This document shows, piece after piece, positions 7,384 through 15,639 of a DNA stretch of 42,727 nt. Numbering within the stretch: the first letter of the stretch is position 1; the number at the start of each line of letters is the position of its first letter. The translations under genes were made by a program, and so were the position numbers. The notes below the pieces were generated by a model. The model was not told the DNA's origin. It made no database searches and worked only from the letters and a program-made list of their open reading frames with translations. Source of the stretch: Chryseobacterium sp. Leaf394 (GTDB taxonomy: Bacteria; Bacteroidota; Bacteroidia; Flavobacteriales; Weeksellaceae); NCBI RefSeq assembly GCF_001424105.1, contig NZ_LMQH01000014.1, positions 269,553-312,279 on the forward strand. Direction: 5' to 3'.

Positions 7384-8283
7384 TTACTTTCTGTTTAAAA
7401 CTGCTTTCGGCAAAGGAACATATTCTTTGTCATCTCCCGGAACCAAAGGAAAAGCTTCATAATTCTGATCGTTCCAGTCTACTTTTGCTTTGTCGATTAA
7501 TTCTTTATCTGAATTCACGAAATTCCAGAAGATAAATCGTTCTTCATCAAACGGCTCACCGCCAAATAGGTAGACAGTCGCATTTTCGCTCATTTCAAAC
7601 TCACAAAGTTTGGTGTTTTTGGCAATCAGCAATTGTTTCGAACCATACGTATTGCCGTCAGCATTCACGGTTCCGTCCAAAACATACATTGCTGCTTCAC
7701 CGTAAAGATCCTGTCCGATGCTTATTTTCTGAGCGGTTTTGGTTTTAATTTCAATAAAAAACAATTTGCTGTGAACCGGAACCGGAGATTTTTTTCCAAA
7801 TGCTTCGCCTGCAATCAATTTAAACTGAACTTCACCTTCTTCCCACACCGGAAGCTGGCTGGCTTCAATGTGATGAAAAGTCGGTTCGGTCTGCTCCAGA
7901 TGTTTTGGAAGTCCGACCCAGATTTGAAAGCCGTGAAGTTTTTTGTCGGTTGTTCTTAAATATTCAGGTGTTCTTTCTGAATGTACAACGCCTTTTCCGG
8001 CGGTCATCCAGTTGACGGCGCCAGGTTTTATTTCTAAAGCACTTCCGATGCTGTCTCTGTGAAAAATTGATCCTTCTAAAAGGTAGGTTAAAGTTGAAAG
8101 TCCGATATGAGGATGAGCAGGAACGTCAAGATTCTGGTAGTCTTTTAATTCAGCTGGTCCCATGTGATCAATGAATACGAAGGGTCCAACTGCTCTTTTT
8201 TCACGGAACGGCAATAATCTTCCGACTAAAAAATTTCCGATGTCTGCTGATTTTTCTTCTATGATAAGTCCGATGTTTGACAT
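7384..8283 (-). CDS. Pirin family protein (first of two)
   Basis: Counted from the ATG at 8283 the protein has 299 residues. It is a bicupin: the N-terminal cupin carries the metal ligands His57 and His59 (AHPHIG), His101 and Glu103 (VVHSERTPE), matching the four iron ligands of human pirin, and the pirin C-terminal domain follows from about residue 170. Bacterial pirins may act as quercetin dioxygenases or redox-linked regulators; the role here is unknown. The frame stays open to a TTG at 8328, but the ATG start gives the usual pirin N-terminus (MSNIGLIIEE) and is preferred. It lies 78 bp from the acetyltransferase gene upstream (8362-8679) in the same orientation. Confidence 0.92.
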   Translation of the reverse strand: MSNIGLIIEEKSADIGNFLVGRLLPFREKRAVGPFVFIDHMGPAELKDYQNLDVPAHPHIGLSTLTYLLEGSIFHRDSIGSALEIKPGAVNWMTAGKGVVHSERTPEYLRTTDKKLHGFQIWVGLPKHLEQTEPTFHHIEASQLPVWEEGEVQFKLIAGEAFGKKSPVPVHSKLFFIEIKTKTAQKISIGQDLYGEAAMYVLDGTVNADGNTYGSKQLLIAKNTKLCEFEMSENATVYLFGGEPFDEERFIFWNFVNSDKELIDKAKVDWNDQNYEAFPLVPGDDKEYVPLPKAVLNRK

Positions 8284-8361
8284 GATGGATTTGGTTTTTT
8301 TGTTTTTGAATGAAGCTAATTTAATCAAATATTTCTTTTGCTGATTGCTGTTTACGTAAAT

Positions 8362-8679
8362 TTAAATTTTATCGTAACCCTCAAATCTCTCGTCAACAAT
8401 GCGTTTCCAGTCCGGATGTTTTCGGATAAATGCAAAAACGTAAGGGCAGAATGGAAGCAGTTTTTTACCGCTTTCTTCGATATACATTAATGTTTTTTCA
8501 ACAACTGCTGCAGCAGCTCCGGTTCCCGCCAGTTCAGGTTCGGCTTCCGTATGAATGAGAGCAATCTGCTGACTCGTTTCTTTGCAGTCAATAAACGCAA
8601 AATGACCGTTGTATTCTATTTCAAATCTCTTTTTTTCTTCGTTTTTTACTAATGGGATGTTTTCAAATTCCGGTTTCAT
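8362..8679 (-). CDS. Small GNAT-like N-acetyltransferase (second copy)
   Basis: This 105-residue protein has the same minimal acetyltransferase layout as the one at 5237-5518. IALIHTEAEPELAGTGAAAA contains the acetyl-CoA loop (AGTGAA, residues 51-56), followed by a helix and KKLLPFCPYVFAFIRKHP, where the Cys of the CPY/CPF motif is at residue 78. The C-terminal end (DWKRIVDERFEGYDKI) is longer than in the first copy. It sits between two pirin genes in the same orientation and may be part of their transcription unit. Substrate unknown. Confidence 0.88.
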   Translation of the reverse strand: MKPEFENIPLVKNEEKKRFEIEYNGHFAFIDCKETSQQIALIHTEAEPELAGTGAAAAVVEKTLMYIEESGKKLLPFCPYVFAFIRKHPDWKRIVDERFEGYDKI

Positions 8680-8802
8680 GATTTTATATATTTTAAAGGT
8701 ATTTAAATGTGATTCTTATTTTTACAAATCGTTTCGGATATTATGCTTGGATTCTAACCAGACAACAACCGTTAGAACTTAAAATTAATAATTTAATAGT
8801 GA

Positions 8803-9678
8803 TTAATCTTCCAGATACCCGAATTTTCCGGTATTGAAATCTTCAAAAGCCTGCATAATCTCTTCTCTTGAGTTCATCACAAACGGTCCGTGAGGGAAAA
8901 TCGGTTCATTAATCGGTTCACCGCTGATTATGAGTACAATTGAATCTTCGGTAGCTTCTACGGTAAAGCTTTCGCCGTCATTTTTGAATAAAACAAAATT
9001 ATTAACCGGCGCTTTTTCTTCTTCATTGACAATGATATTTCCTTCGATAACCAAAGCTGCAGTATTGAAGTTGGCGGGGAAATTAAATTCTGCCTTTCCA
9101 CCTGATTTCAATTTGGCATTCATCAGATTAATTGGAGTAAAAGTAGATGCCGGACCTCGGTTTTCCTGGAATGATCCGGCGATAACTTCAATGAAACCAT
9201 TTTCACCTAAATCTACTTTTTTCATTTCTGAATTGGAGATAGCCTGATATTTTGGTTTGCTCATCTTATCTTTTGCCGGAAGATTTACCCAAAGCTGAAC
9301 CATCTGAAAGATTCCGCCCTGCTTAGACCATTCTTTTTCGTGATATTCTTTATGAAGAATGCCGCTCGCAGCCGTCATCCACTGTACGTCGCCTTCACCA
9401 ATGATTCCGCCGCCTCCTGCGCTGTCATGATGTTCAACTTTTCCCTGGTAAGCAATCGTTACCGTTTCAAAACCTCTGTGCGGATGTACGCCAACACCTT
9501 TTGGTGTTTCGGATGGATTAAAATGGAATTTTGAATTATAATCCAACATAATGAACGGATCCATTCTTTTCATATCGGGCTTTTGTGCGCTTGGTATAAA
9601 ATTATGCACCCTAAAACCATCACCTACGAAATGAGCAGGCTTCGGTGGAATAACCATTTCTACTTTTTTAGTTGTCAT
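8803..9678 (-). CDS. Pirin family protein (second of two)
   Basis: This 291-residue bicupin shows the classical pirin motif GVHPHRGFETVT (His65, His67) and ILHKEYHE (His109, Glu111), the four expected metal ligands. QWMTAASGILH is highly typical. It is only distantly similar to the neighbouring pirin at 7384-8283, so the pair looks like two pirin subfamilies rather than a recent duplication. The C-terminus contains the pirin_C-type segment (FPANFNTAALVIEGNIIVNE). A -7 box, TAAATTTG on the minus strand (9702-9709), lies 24 bp upstream of the ATG, suggesting that transcription of this cluster begins here. Confidence 0.94.
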   Translation of the reverse strand: MTTKKVEMVIPPKPAHFVGDGFRVHNFIPSAQKPDMKRMDPFIMLDYNSKFHFNPSETPKGVGVHPHRGFETVTIAYQGKVEHHDSAGGGGIIGEGDVQWMTAASGILHKEYHEKEWSKQGGIFQMVQLWVNLPAKDKMSKPKYQAISNSEMKKVDLGENGFIEVIAGSFQENRGPASTFTPINLMNAKLKSGGKAEFNFPANFNTAALVIEGNIIVNEEEKAPVNNFVLFKNDGESFTVEATEDSIVLIISGEPINEPIFPHGPFVMNSREEIMQAFEDFNTGKFGYLED

Positions 9679-9701
9679 AATATGTCTGTTTTAATTTTAA
9701 A

Positions 9702-9709
9702 CAAATTTA
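9702..9709 (-). promoter_or_regulatory. -7 box (TAAATTTG) upstream of the second pirin
   Basis: This is a perfect TAnnTTTG match on the minus strand, 24 bp from the ATG at 9678. No TTG is visible at the right distance upstream. Confidence 0.45.
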
Positions 9710-9770
9710 GGACAGCAAAAGTGGATTGACGTTGATGTGTGTTAAGTTCGGGTTTTGAGTGGTAGGGAAG

Positions 9771-9818
9771 GAGAGTGAGAGAGTTTGAGAGTTTGAGAGT
9801 CGGAGAGTTTGAGAGTTG
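9771..9818. repeat. 8-bp tandem repeat (GAGAGTTT, six units)
   Basis: Six consecutive 8-bp units are present: GAGAGTGA, GAGAGTTT, GAGAGTTT, GAGAGTCG, GAGAGTTT, GAGAGTTG. They lie in the gap between the second pirin and the exporter gene. Too short and too degenerate for a CRISPR array. Confidence 0.85.
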
Positions 9819-9895
9819 TTTGGAGTTTAATGTTTTGTATTCTTGTACTTTAGATGAATACCCTCAAACGCTTAAATGCTCAAAATCAACCTCTC

Positions 9896-11299
9896 CTACG
9901 CTTCGGATTTCATGTTTCTTCCGTCTGAGACGTGGAGTCTGCGGAAAACGAGGCTTGATAAAATGGTTAAAATTCCGACAGTGAGGAATGTGTAGCGGAA
10001 AGCGTTGTGTGTTTCATGAAGAATAAGTTCGGGGCTGTTTTCGTAAATTTTTAAAACAATTAAACCAAATGCAATCCCAAAACCTATGGCCAACTGCTGA
10101 TTCACTGAAATCAGGGAATTCCCGCTGCTGGTCTGGAAATTTCTTAAGTCTGCAATTGAAATCGTGTTCATAGATGTGAACTGAATCGAGTTGAAAAATC
10201 CTAAAATAGCGATTACCGGAACGAACCAGAAGATAGAATCGTTAATATTGGGAATTGCTAAACAGCAGATTAAAGTTCCGATCACAAAAGTGTTGACCAT
10301 CAACGTTTTTTTGTAACCGTATTTATTTAAAATCCGGATCACCGATGATTTGCCAAACATTGCAGTTAGGGCCATCGGTGCAATAATCCAACCTGACATC
10401 ACAGCTGACTGACCGTAAGCAATCTGAATCATTAAAGGAAGCAGAAGCGGAACGGAACTGATTCCTAATCTTGTTGCAAGATTTCCTACAATTCCAACTC
10501 TAAATGTGCGAACCTGAAATAAATTCAGAGGAAAAATCGGATTGTTGCCTCTTTTCGCATGGCGGTAATAATAGTAGAGAAACAGAAATCCCAGGATGAA
10601 AACGAGTAAAACGGGTGTAATATTCTGCATATCGCCAAAAAGTTCTAATGAAACTGAAAGCAGCAAAGAGGCTGCCGCAAAGATGATAAAACCTTTCAGA
10701 TCAAAATCGGTGTCTCGCGAATTATAATTCGGCATATATTTTAAACCCAAAACAATTCCTAAAACTCCAATCGGAATGTTGATGAGGAAAATCCAGTGCC
10801 ACGAAAGATAATCGACCATATAACCTCCGACCAAAGGACCTAAAACAGGACCAATCAAAGCAGGAACAATGGCGAAATTCATAGCTTTGAGCAATTCGTT
10901 TCGGTTAAAAGTTTTAATTAAAGCTAATTTCCCGACAGGAGTCATTAAACTTCCGCCAACTCCCTGAACGACTCTTGAAATCACTAGATGCGTTAGATTT
11001 TGAGAAAGGGCACAAAATACAGACCCTAAACTGAAAAGCACGAGAGCAAAAATAAAAACTCTTCTCGTTCCAAAACGGTCTGCCAAAAATCCGCTCGCAG
11101 GCATGAAAACTGCCAGCGTCAGAACATAACTGATGATAGCGTTCTGCATGTTCAGCGGAGATTCATTCAGATCTCTTGCAATTGAGGGTAGGGAAGTATT
11201 TAAAATTGTAGAATCCAGCATCTGCATAAAAATAGCAGTTGCTAAAATTAAGGGAAGAACTTTTTTTACGGTTTGGCGGGGAGATGTGGTTGTCGGCAT
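9896..11299 (-). CDS. MFS multidrug exporter, DHA2 (EmrB/QacA-like) family
   Basis: The 467-residue inner-membrane protein has 12-14 hydrophobic segments. TM1 carries FMQMLDSTILNTSLPSIARD, a hallmark of DHA2 drug:H+ antiporters. LADRFGTRRVFIFALVLF is MFS motif A (residues about 72-90), and GPVLGPLVGGYMVD is motif C (about 150-163), the antiporter motif. These proteins expel cationic dyes, antiseptics or antibiotics at the expense of the proton gradient. No EmrA-like membrane-fusion gene lies beside it, so it may act alone like MdtD/QacA. Single gene, with more than 200 bp on each side; ATG at 11299. Confidence 0.92.
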   Translation of the reverse strand: MPTTTSPRQTVKKVLPLILATAIFMQMLDSTILNTSLPSIARDLNESPLNMQNAIISYVLTLAVFMPASGFLADRFGTRRVFIFALVLFSLGSVFCALSQNLTHLVISRVVQGVGGSLMTPVGKLALIKTFNRNELLKAMNFAIVPALIGPVLGPLVGGYMVDYLSWHWIFLINIPIGVLGIVLGLKYMPNYNSRDTDFDLKGFIIFAAASLLLSVSLELFGDMQNITPVLLVFILGFLFLYYYYRHAKRGNNPIFPLNLFQVRTFRVGIVGNLATRLGISSVPLLLPLMIQIAYGQSAVMSGWIIAPMALTAMFGKSSVIRILNKYGYKKTLMVNTFVIGTLICCLAIPNINDSIFWFVPVIAILGFFNSIQFTSMNTISIADLRNFQTSSGNSLISVNQQLAIGFGIAFGLIVLKIYENSPELILHETHNAFRYTFLTVGILTILSSLVFRRLHVSDGRNMKSEA

Positions 11300-11502
11300 G
11301 TCACTAAATTGTATCTAAGCCTGATTTTTAGCTTAAACTTTTAATTATTTTAAGTTACAATTATCACACCGATAAATATTTCAGCAAATTCAAAAAATTG
11401 ATTTTAGGTTATATTTTTTTCTACATTTCTGTCAGTTTTACGTGCTGAGAAAAGGTTATTTAATTTACTTGTAGATAATCTTTCAGTACATAAAATGCAA
11501 AT

Positions 11503-12363
11503 TTATTCACAAGCATTTATTAATTCTATCGGGTTTTCGAAATTTTTCAGAAATTCTTTCTGTTTTTTATCGAAATTTTCGGCAAAGCCTTTGTCACCCG
11601 GGCTACCACCGATCGTCATACTCGTCATCCATCCATCGTTAGACGTCTCATTCTTCAGTCCGAAAATTGATGAGGGTTGTTTTTTATAATTTTCCCAAAC
11701 TTTCAGCCATTTCGCAGAAGAGGTATTTATAATGTTGTTTGTACCGAAGTTTCTTTCTGAAATATCATTTGTTTCTTTTGTGATCGATTTCATTTCGTAA
11801 ATAAATTCGTTTTCGGAGTCATTGAGTTTTAAAATCAATCCTGGTAAACCATGAAATTTGTACGGTCCGTCCTGAACGGGAATTTCTGCCGTAAACCATG
11901 CAGTCCATTTCCGGCCGCCAAACTCAGTAATTGCTTTTTGAACGGGGTAGCCTAAATGAATATCCTTTTCAGAATTTATTTTCCAGTCAATTGTACATTG
12001 GTTTTTTACGATGAAAAGTTTGTCGTAAAGCTGTTTTTCAAATGAAATCTCCCTGTTAATGTAATTTTTTGAAACAACATCGTTAAATTTTGACTGACCA
12101 TATTTATAATTAAAGGATAGACTGCCCAAACCTTTTTTCTTAAATTCTTTTAGGGCTGTTGTTTTCGTCGAGTCATTTTTAAATTTTATATAGGAAAGAA
12201 ACTCGGACGTTTTATTTTCATGAATCAGCAAGGCAAAATCTTCCTGTAAATATTCTGCTGAAGATTTTTGAGGTTTCCATTTAAAATTGTAAACTGTCTT
12301 GTAAGATTGAGCTGAAAGATTAATCAGCATAAATAACATGATAAAACTGAATAGAATTTTCAT
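11503..12363 (-). CDS. GLPGLI family secreted protein
   Basis: The 286-residue product has a signal peptide (residues 1-19, ending in NLSAQ) and the signature that names the family: YKFHGLPGLILKLND, with Gly-Leu-Pro-Gly-Leu-Ile at about residues 171-176. GLPGLI proteins are restricted mainly to Bacteroidota and are exported beta-rich proteins of unknown function; an N-terminal VYNFKWKP strand and a second half with EMKSITKE are typical. It lies between a terminator (12396-12430) and about 200 bp of DNA without features. A related GLPGLI-like domain appears fused to a PNGase F-like domain at 17634-19298. Confidence 0.9.
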   Translation of the reverse strand: MKILFSFIMLFMLINLSAQSYKTVYNFKWKPQKSSAEYLQEDFALLIHENKTSEFLSYIKFKNDSTKTTALKEFKKKGLGSLSFNYKYGQSKFNDVVSKNYINREISFEKQLYDKLFIVKNQCTIDWKINSEKDIHLGYPVQKAITEFGGRKWTAWFTAEIPVQDGPYKFHGLPGLILKLNDSENEFIYEMKSITKETNDISERNFGTNNIINTSSAKWLKVWENYKKQPSSIFGLKNETSNDGWMTSMTIGGSPGDKGFAENFDKKQKEFLKNFENPIELINACE

Positions 12364-12395
12364 TGATTGGTGATTTTTGTAATGCGAATATAAAT

Positions 12396-12430
12396 AAAAA
12401 CCCCGAAAAATATTTTTTTTCGGGGTTTTT
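12396..12430 (-). terminator. Intrinsic terminator after the 12446 gene
   Basis: AAAAACCCCGAAAAA (12396-12410) and TTTTTCGGGGTTTTT (12416-12430) form a strong stem. On the minus strand it follows the stop codon of the unknown secreted protein and precedes the start of the GLPGLI gene, so the two genes are separately transcribed or coupled only by read-through. Confidence 0.85.
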
Positions 12431-12445
12431 AATCTTTATAAGATT

Positions 12446-13261
12446 TTATTTTCTAACTTTTTCAACGCCAATCCAGTCTTCTCCTTCTCTTTTCACCTGG
12501 CTCAGTGTGTAGTTTTCGAAGTCGTCGGTTTTGTATTCAATGTTATCTTTGTTTTGCTCAAACGGCATAATGTAATAGAAATCTTTATCTGTTTTATCTG
12601 CCTTGCTGCCTTTTTTCATTGTCGGCATATATTTGGTCTCAAATTTATACTTTGGAAGATACTGTTTTACAGAACCGTAAAAAGCTTTGTTACCTTTTTC
12701 ACTCGGAATAATATCTACAATCTTGAAATCATCTTTCTTCTTGTCGATCCACAGATAGTAGTTTTTTTCTTCTCCAGTCATTCTGTTCATAGATGTAAAT
12801 CCGAAGAATTCTTTAGGAACAAGTTCCTTGATTTTTTCCGGGTCCACTTTAGTCCAGTATTCTCCTTTTGAAGGGTCTACATAACTTTCTAAGTTGTGAA
12901 GCAAAACCTGGTTGTTTGCAAAGTTTTTGTTTTTGAAATACTGATCCAAAGAAAGTTCTGCCTTATCTCTGATCTCTTTACCCTGATCACCAATTTTCTT
13001 GGTAGGGTTCTGAGGATTTACCTTTTTTACAAATTCATATAAAACCACTGGTTTTACGTCTTTAAGGTGAGGATAAGTTTTAAGTTGTTCTGCTTTTACC
13101 AGCCAGTAATATTGCTGATAATAGTCTTCTTTTTCCTTATCTTTTACGGTTTTATACTGGAGAGCGAGCTTCTTAGAGTTTAGGAATTTTCCAAATTTAC
13201 CCTGTCCGAAAGCCATGCCCACAGCCAGCAAAGCAAACAAAACACTTACTTTTCTTTTCAT
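12446..13261 (-). CDS. Secreted protein of unknown function
   Basis: I do not recognise this family. From the ATG at 13261 it encodes 271 residues; a GTG at 13270 would add only three residues and is less likely. The N-terminus (MKRKVSVLFALLAVGMAFGQ) is a signal peptide. The mature part is very rich in Lys, Tyr and Asp (for example KEKEDYYQQYYWLVKAEQL and TMKKGSKADKTDKDFYYIMP), without cysteines or known motifs, and looks like a mixed alpha/beta periplasmic or surface protein. A -7 box TATATTTG (minus strand, 13302-13309) lies 40 bp upstream, and a strong terminator follows, so it is a single-gene unit next to a GLPGLI gene. Confidence 0.8.
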   Translation of the reverse strand: MKRKVSVLFALLAVGMAFGQGKFGKFLNSKKLALQYKTVKDKEKEDYYQQYYWLVKAEQLKTYPHLKDVKPVVLYEFVKKVNPQNPTKKIGDQGKEIRDKAELSLDQYFKNKNFANNQVLLHNLESYVDPSKGEYWTKVDPEKIKELVPKEFFGFTSMNRMTGEEKNYYLWIDKKKDDFKIVDIIPSEKGNKAFYGSVKQYLPKYKFETKYMPTMKKGSKADKTDKDFYYIMPFEQNKDNIEYKTDDFENYTLSQVKREGEDWIGVEKVRK

Positions 13262-13301
13262 TACAAACACAGATTATAGATATAAATATTTTTTAACTTT
13301 T

Positions 13302-13309
13302 CAAATATA
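13302..13309 (-). promoter_or_regulatory. -7 box (TATATTTG) of the 12446-13261 gene
   Basis: This perfect TAnnTTTG match on the minus strand lies 40 bp before the ATG at 13261. No convincing -33 TTG was found. Confidence 0.42.
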
Positions 13310-13424
13310 ATTATTTATTAGATAATAAGTTTAATTATTAGTTAAATTATCAGAATCTTATTCATTTCTTTCAAAAAAAGATTGCTAATAAATGCAAACT
13401 GAATATTTTTAAACAAATTATATT

Positions 13425-14537
13425 TTAAGAAACTGCAGGCTCCTGTTGGCTAAGGCAGTGAAAACTTCCCAGTCCCCAGATAATCTCAGTAGAATCTATT
13501 CCCACCACTTTTCGTTCCGGAAAGCACTTCTGAATAATCTCCAAAGCTACAGGATCTTTGTCGCAACGGTAGGTTGGAACAATCACGTGATAATTTGAAA
13601 TGTAAAAATTCGCATACGATGCAGGCAATCTCTGGTCTTCCCAAATTACAGGATCTGGCATTGGAAGTTCAATAATATTTAATGGAGTTCCATCCAAAAG
13701 CTTCATTTCCTTTAACTGACGGAGGTTGGTTTGAAGAATCTCATAATTATCATCTTCAGGACTGTCTTCCACAACGGTGAGTACGGTGTTTTCATTTACG
13801 AATCTGATGGTGTCATCAATGTGACCGTCGGTATCGTCTCCTACAATTCCGTCTTCAACCCAGAGAATTTGTTCCTGTCCGTAATAGTTTTTCAGATAAT
13901 CTTCAATTTCTTCCTGAGAAAGATGTGGGTTTCGGTTTTTATTTAAAAGGCATGATTTCGATGTCAAAATAGTTCCTTTTCCGTTAAATTCCACGCTTCC
14001 CCCTTCCATAATAATTCCTGGATGAAAAACAGGAATTTCAAATTCTTCCCCAATTTTTGTTGGAATTACATCGTCGAGATCAAATGGCGGATATTTGTTT
14101 CCCCACGCATTATAACCCCAGTCAACGATCACTTTTTGCTCTTCCGCGTTGGGATTCACCAAAAAAGCAGGACCATGATCTCTGCACCATGCGTCATTGG
14201 TTTCGTTCTGATAAAATTCGATGTTTTCAATGTTTGCACCGGCCTGCATTACGCAATCCATCGCAAACTTCTGCATTTCATCATCTTTCACGTTGATTCT
14301 TACAAACTCGTCCTGAGAAAGTATCTTGATGAATTCAGAATATTTAGGATAGATTTCGTCCAGTTTTCCCGGCCACGATTCTTCTTTGTGAGGCCAGCTC
14401 AGCCAGGTTGCTTCATGCGGTTCCCATTCTGCAGGGAATCTGTAGCCGAGTTGCTTCGGGGTATTTGTTTTAAAGTCAGAAGACCGAAGTCCGAAGTCTG
14501 AGGATTCAGGACTTTTATTACTATTTTTGTTATTCAT
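13425..14537 (-). CDS. aguA: Agmatine deiminase
   Basis: The 370-residue protein shows the peptidyl-arginine-deiminase fold of agmatine deiminases. LGYRFPAEWEPHEATWLSWP (residues 30-49) is the conserved start. DAWCRDHGP binds the substrate, and DDTDGHIDDTIRF holds the catalytic His/Asp. GLGSFHCLSQQEP contains the nucleophile Cys361. It converts agmatine to N-carbamoylputrescine and ammonia in the cytosol, the first step of putrescine synthesis from agmatine. The second enzyme is encoded just upstream at 14668-15543. The first 25 or so residues are an odd extension containing SSDFGLRSSDF (12-22), encoded by a low-complexity repeat; no Met or other good start lies between it and the conserved region, so the ATG at 14537 is used. 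Confidence 0.95.
   Translation of the reverse strand: MNNKNSNKSPESSDFGLRSSDFKTNTPKQLGYRFPAEWEPHEATWLSWPHKEESWPGKLDEIYPKYSEFIKILSQDEFVRINVKDDEMQKFAMDCVMQAGANIENIEFYQNETNDAWCRDHGPAFLVNPNAEEQKVIVDWGYNAWGNKYPPFDLDDVIPTKIGEEFEIPVFHPGIIMEGGSVEFNGKGTILTSKSCLLNKNRNPHLSQEEIEDYLKNYYGQEQILWVEDGIVGDDTDGHIDDTIRFVNENTVLTVVEDSPEDDNYEILQTNLRQLKEMKLLDGTPLNIIELPMPDPVIWEDQRLPASYANFYISNYHVIVPTYRCDKDPVALEIIQKCFPERKVVGIDSTEIIWGLGSFHCLSQQEPAVS
14472..14510. repeat. Low-complexity GAAGTC repeat inside the start of aguA
   Basis: The plus strand reads AGTCAGAAG, ACCGAAGT, CCGAAGTC, TGAGGATTC in succession, encoding SSDFGLRSSDF in AguA. A related word (CTTCCGACTTCCGAC) lies at about 14639-14655 in the aguA-aguB gap, in the opposite orientation. 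Confidence 0.6.
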
Positions 14538-14667
14538 TTTCTAATCTTTATTAAGAGCTGAGATCAGGGCTAAAATTTCTTCACTTAATTAAATGCCATT
14601 ATTCAGTAAATCAAATTAATTTATCAAAATTATCAGGCTTCCGACTTCCGACGTCTGTCATCCGGCT

Positions 14668-15543
14668 TTAATCTTCGTCAATAAATCTTTTGGTAATCGG
14701 CTGATAACTGTCGATTCTTCTGTCTCTCAGGAAAGGCCAGTGTTTGCGGATGTAATCGGTTTGGGAAAGATCAACTTCCGTCACTTCAACCTCTTCTTTA
14801 TCGTGAGATCCTAAATACAAAAGTTTTCCCTGTGCGTTGGTAACAAAACTTCCGCCCCAGAATTTCATTGCACCATCCTGCTCAAAACCAACTCTGTTTA
14901 CCGAAACCACCGGAACGCCATTGGCAACTGAATGCGAGCGCTGAATCGTCTGCCATGAATTGTATTGGTCTGCGTTCGTTTCGTCATCCTGGTCTGTTGC
15001 CCAACCGATTGCGGTAGGATAAAACATGATCTCAGCTCCCATCAATGCAGTAATTCTTGAAGCTTCCGGGTACCACTGATCCCAGCAAATCAGAATACCG
15101 ATTTTGGCAAATTTGGTCTGGAAAACTTTGTACCCTAAATCTCCCGGTGTGAAATAAAATTTCTCATAATAAGCCGGATCATCCGGAATATGCATTTTTC
15201 GGTATTTACCAAGGTAAGTTCCGTCTGCATCGATTACAGCAGTTGTGTTGTGATACAATCCCTGAGTACGTTTTTCAAAAAGAGAAGCGATAATTACTAC
15301 GCCCAATTCTTTTGCAACCGGTGAAAGTGCATCAGTAGAAGGTCCAGGAATAGCTTCCGCAAGATCAAAATTATCGTAATCTTCCACGTCGCAGAAGTAT
15401 AGTGAGGTGAATAATTCCTGAAGGCAAACTATTTGAGCACCTTTGGCAGCAGCTTCCCTTACTTTTTCTATTGCGTTATTCAGATTGGTCTGTTTGTCTG
15501 CAACACAAGACATCTGAACTGTTCCTATTTTTACTTTAGACAT
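14668..15543 (-). CDS. aguB: N-carbamoylputrescine amidase (carbon-nitrogen hydrolase)
   Basis: This 291-residue nitrilase-superfamily enzyme has the full catalytic triad: Glu43 in LQELF, Lys116 in KYRKMHIPDD and Cys153 in ILICWDQWYPEA. DPAYYEKFYFTPGD and the C-terminal HWPFLRDRRIDSYQPI are typical of AguB. It hydrolyses N-carbamoylputrescine to putrescine, CO2 and ammonia, completing the pathway begun by the adjacent agmatine deiminase. The genes are co-oriented and 130 bp apart, with a repeat but no terminator between them. A -7 box (TAATTTTG, minus strand, 15560-15567) lies 17 bp upstream of the ATG, and the terminator of asnB separates it from that gene. Confidence 0.95.
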   Translation of the reverse strand: MSKVKIGTVQMSCVADKQTNLNNAIEKVREAAAKGAQIVCLQELFTSLYFCDVEDYDNFDLAEAIPGPSTDALSPVAKELGVVIIASLFEKRTQGLYHNTTAVIDADGTYLGKYRKMHIPDDPAYYEKFYFTPGDLGYKVFQTKFAKIGILICWDQWYPEASRITALMGAEIMFYPTAIGWATDQDDETNADQYNSWQTIQRSHSVANGVPVVSVNRVGFEQDGAMKFWGGSFVTNAQGKLLYLGSHDKEEVEVTEVDLSQTDYIRKHWPFLRDRRIDSYQPITKRFIDED

Positions 15544-15559
15544 TGGTATCTTTTTTTTA

Positions 15560-15567
15560 CAAAATTA
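15560..15567 (-). promoter_or_regulatory. -7 box (TAATTTTG) of aguB
   Basis: This perfect TAnnTTTG match on the minus strand lies 17 bp before the aguB ATG and just after the asnB terminator, where a new promoter would be expected. No -33 TTG at the right distance. Confidence 0.5.
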
Positions 15568-15583
15568 AGATTTAAAATAGAGA

Positions 15584-15615
15584 ATAAAAAATCCCGCAAA
15601 TAAAATTAGCGGGAT
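15584..15615 (-). terminator. Intrinsic terminator of asnB
   Basis: On the minus strand ATCCCGC (15609-15615) pairs with GCGGGAT (15591-15597) around an 11-nt AT-rich loop, followed by a T run (15590 down to 15586). It lies 25 bp after the asnB stop codon. Confidence 0.8.
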
Positions 15616-15639
15616 ATCAGTCATTTAAAAGTTTTAGAT

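Noticed and set aside
8283..8328. Extension of the first pirin to a TTG at 8328 (15 more residues)
   Set aside because: The ATG at 8283 gives the standard pirin N-terminus, and the extra residues (Lys/Asn rich) match nothing.
9771..9818. A small CRISPR array
   Set aside because: The units are 8 bp, directly adjacent, without unique spacers; no cas genes in the window.
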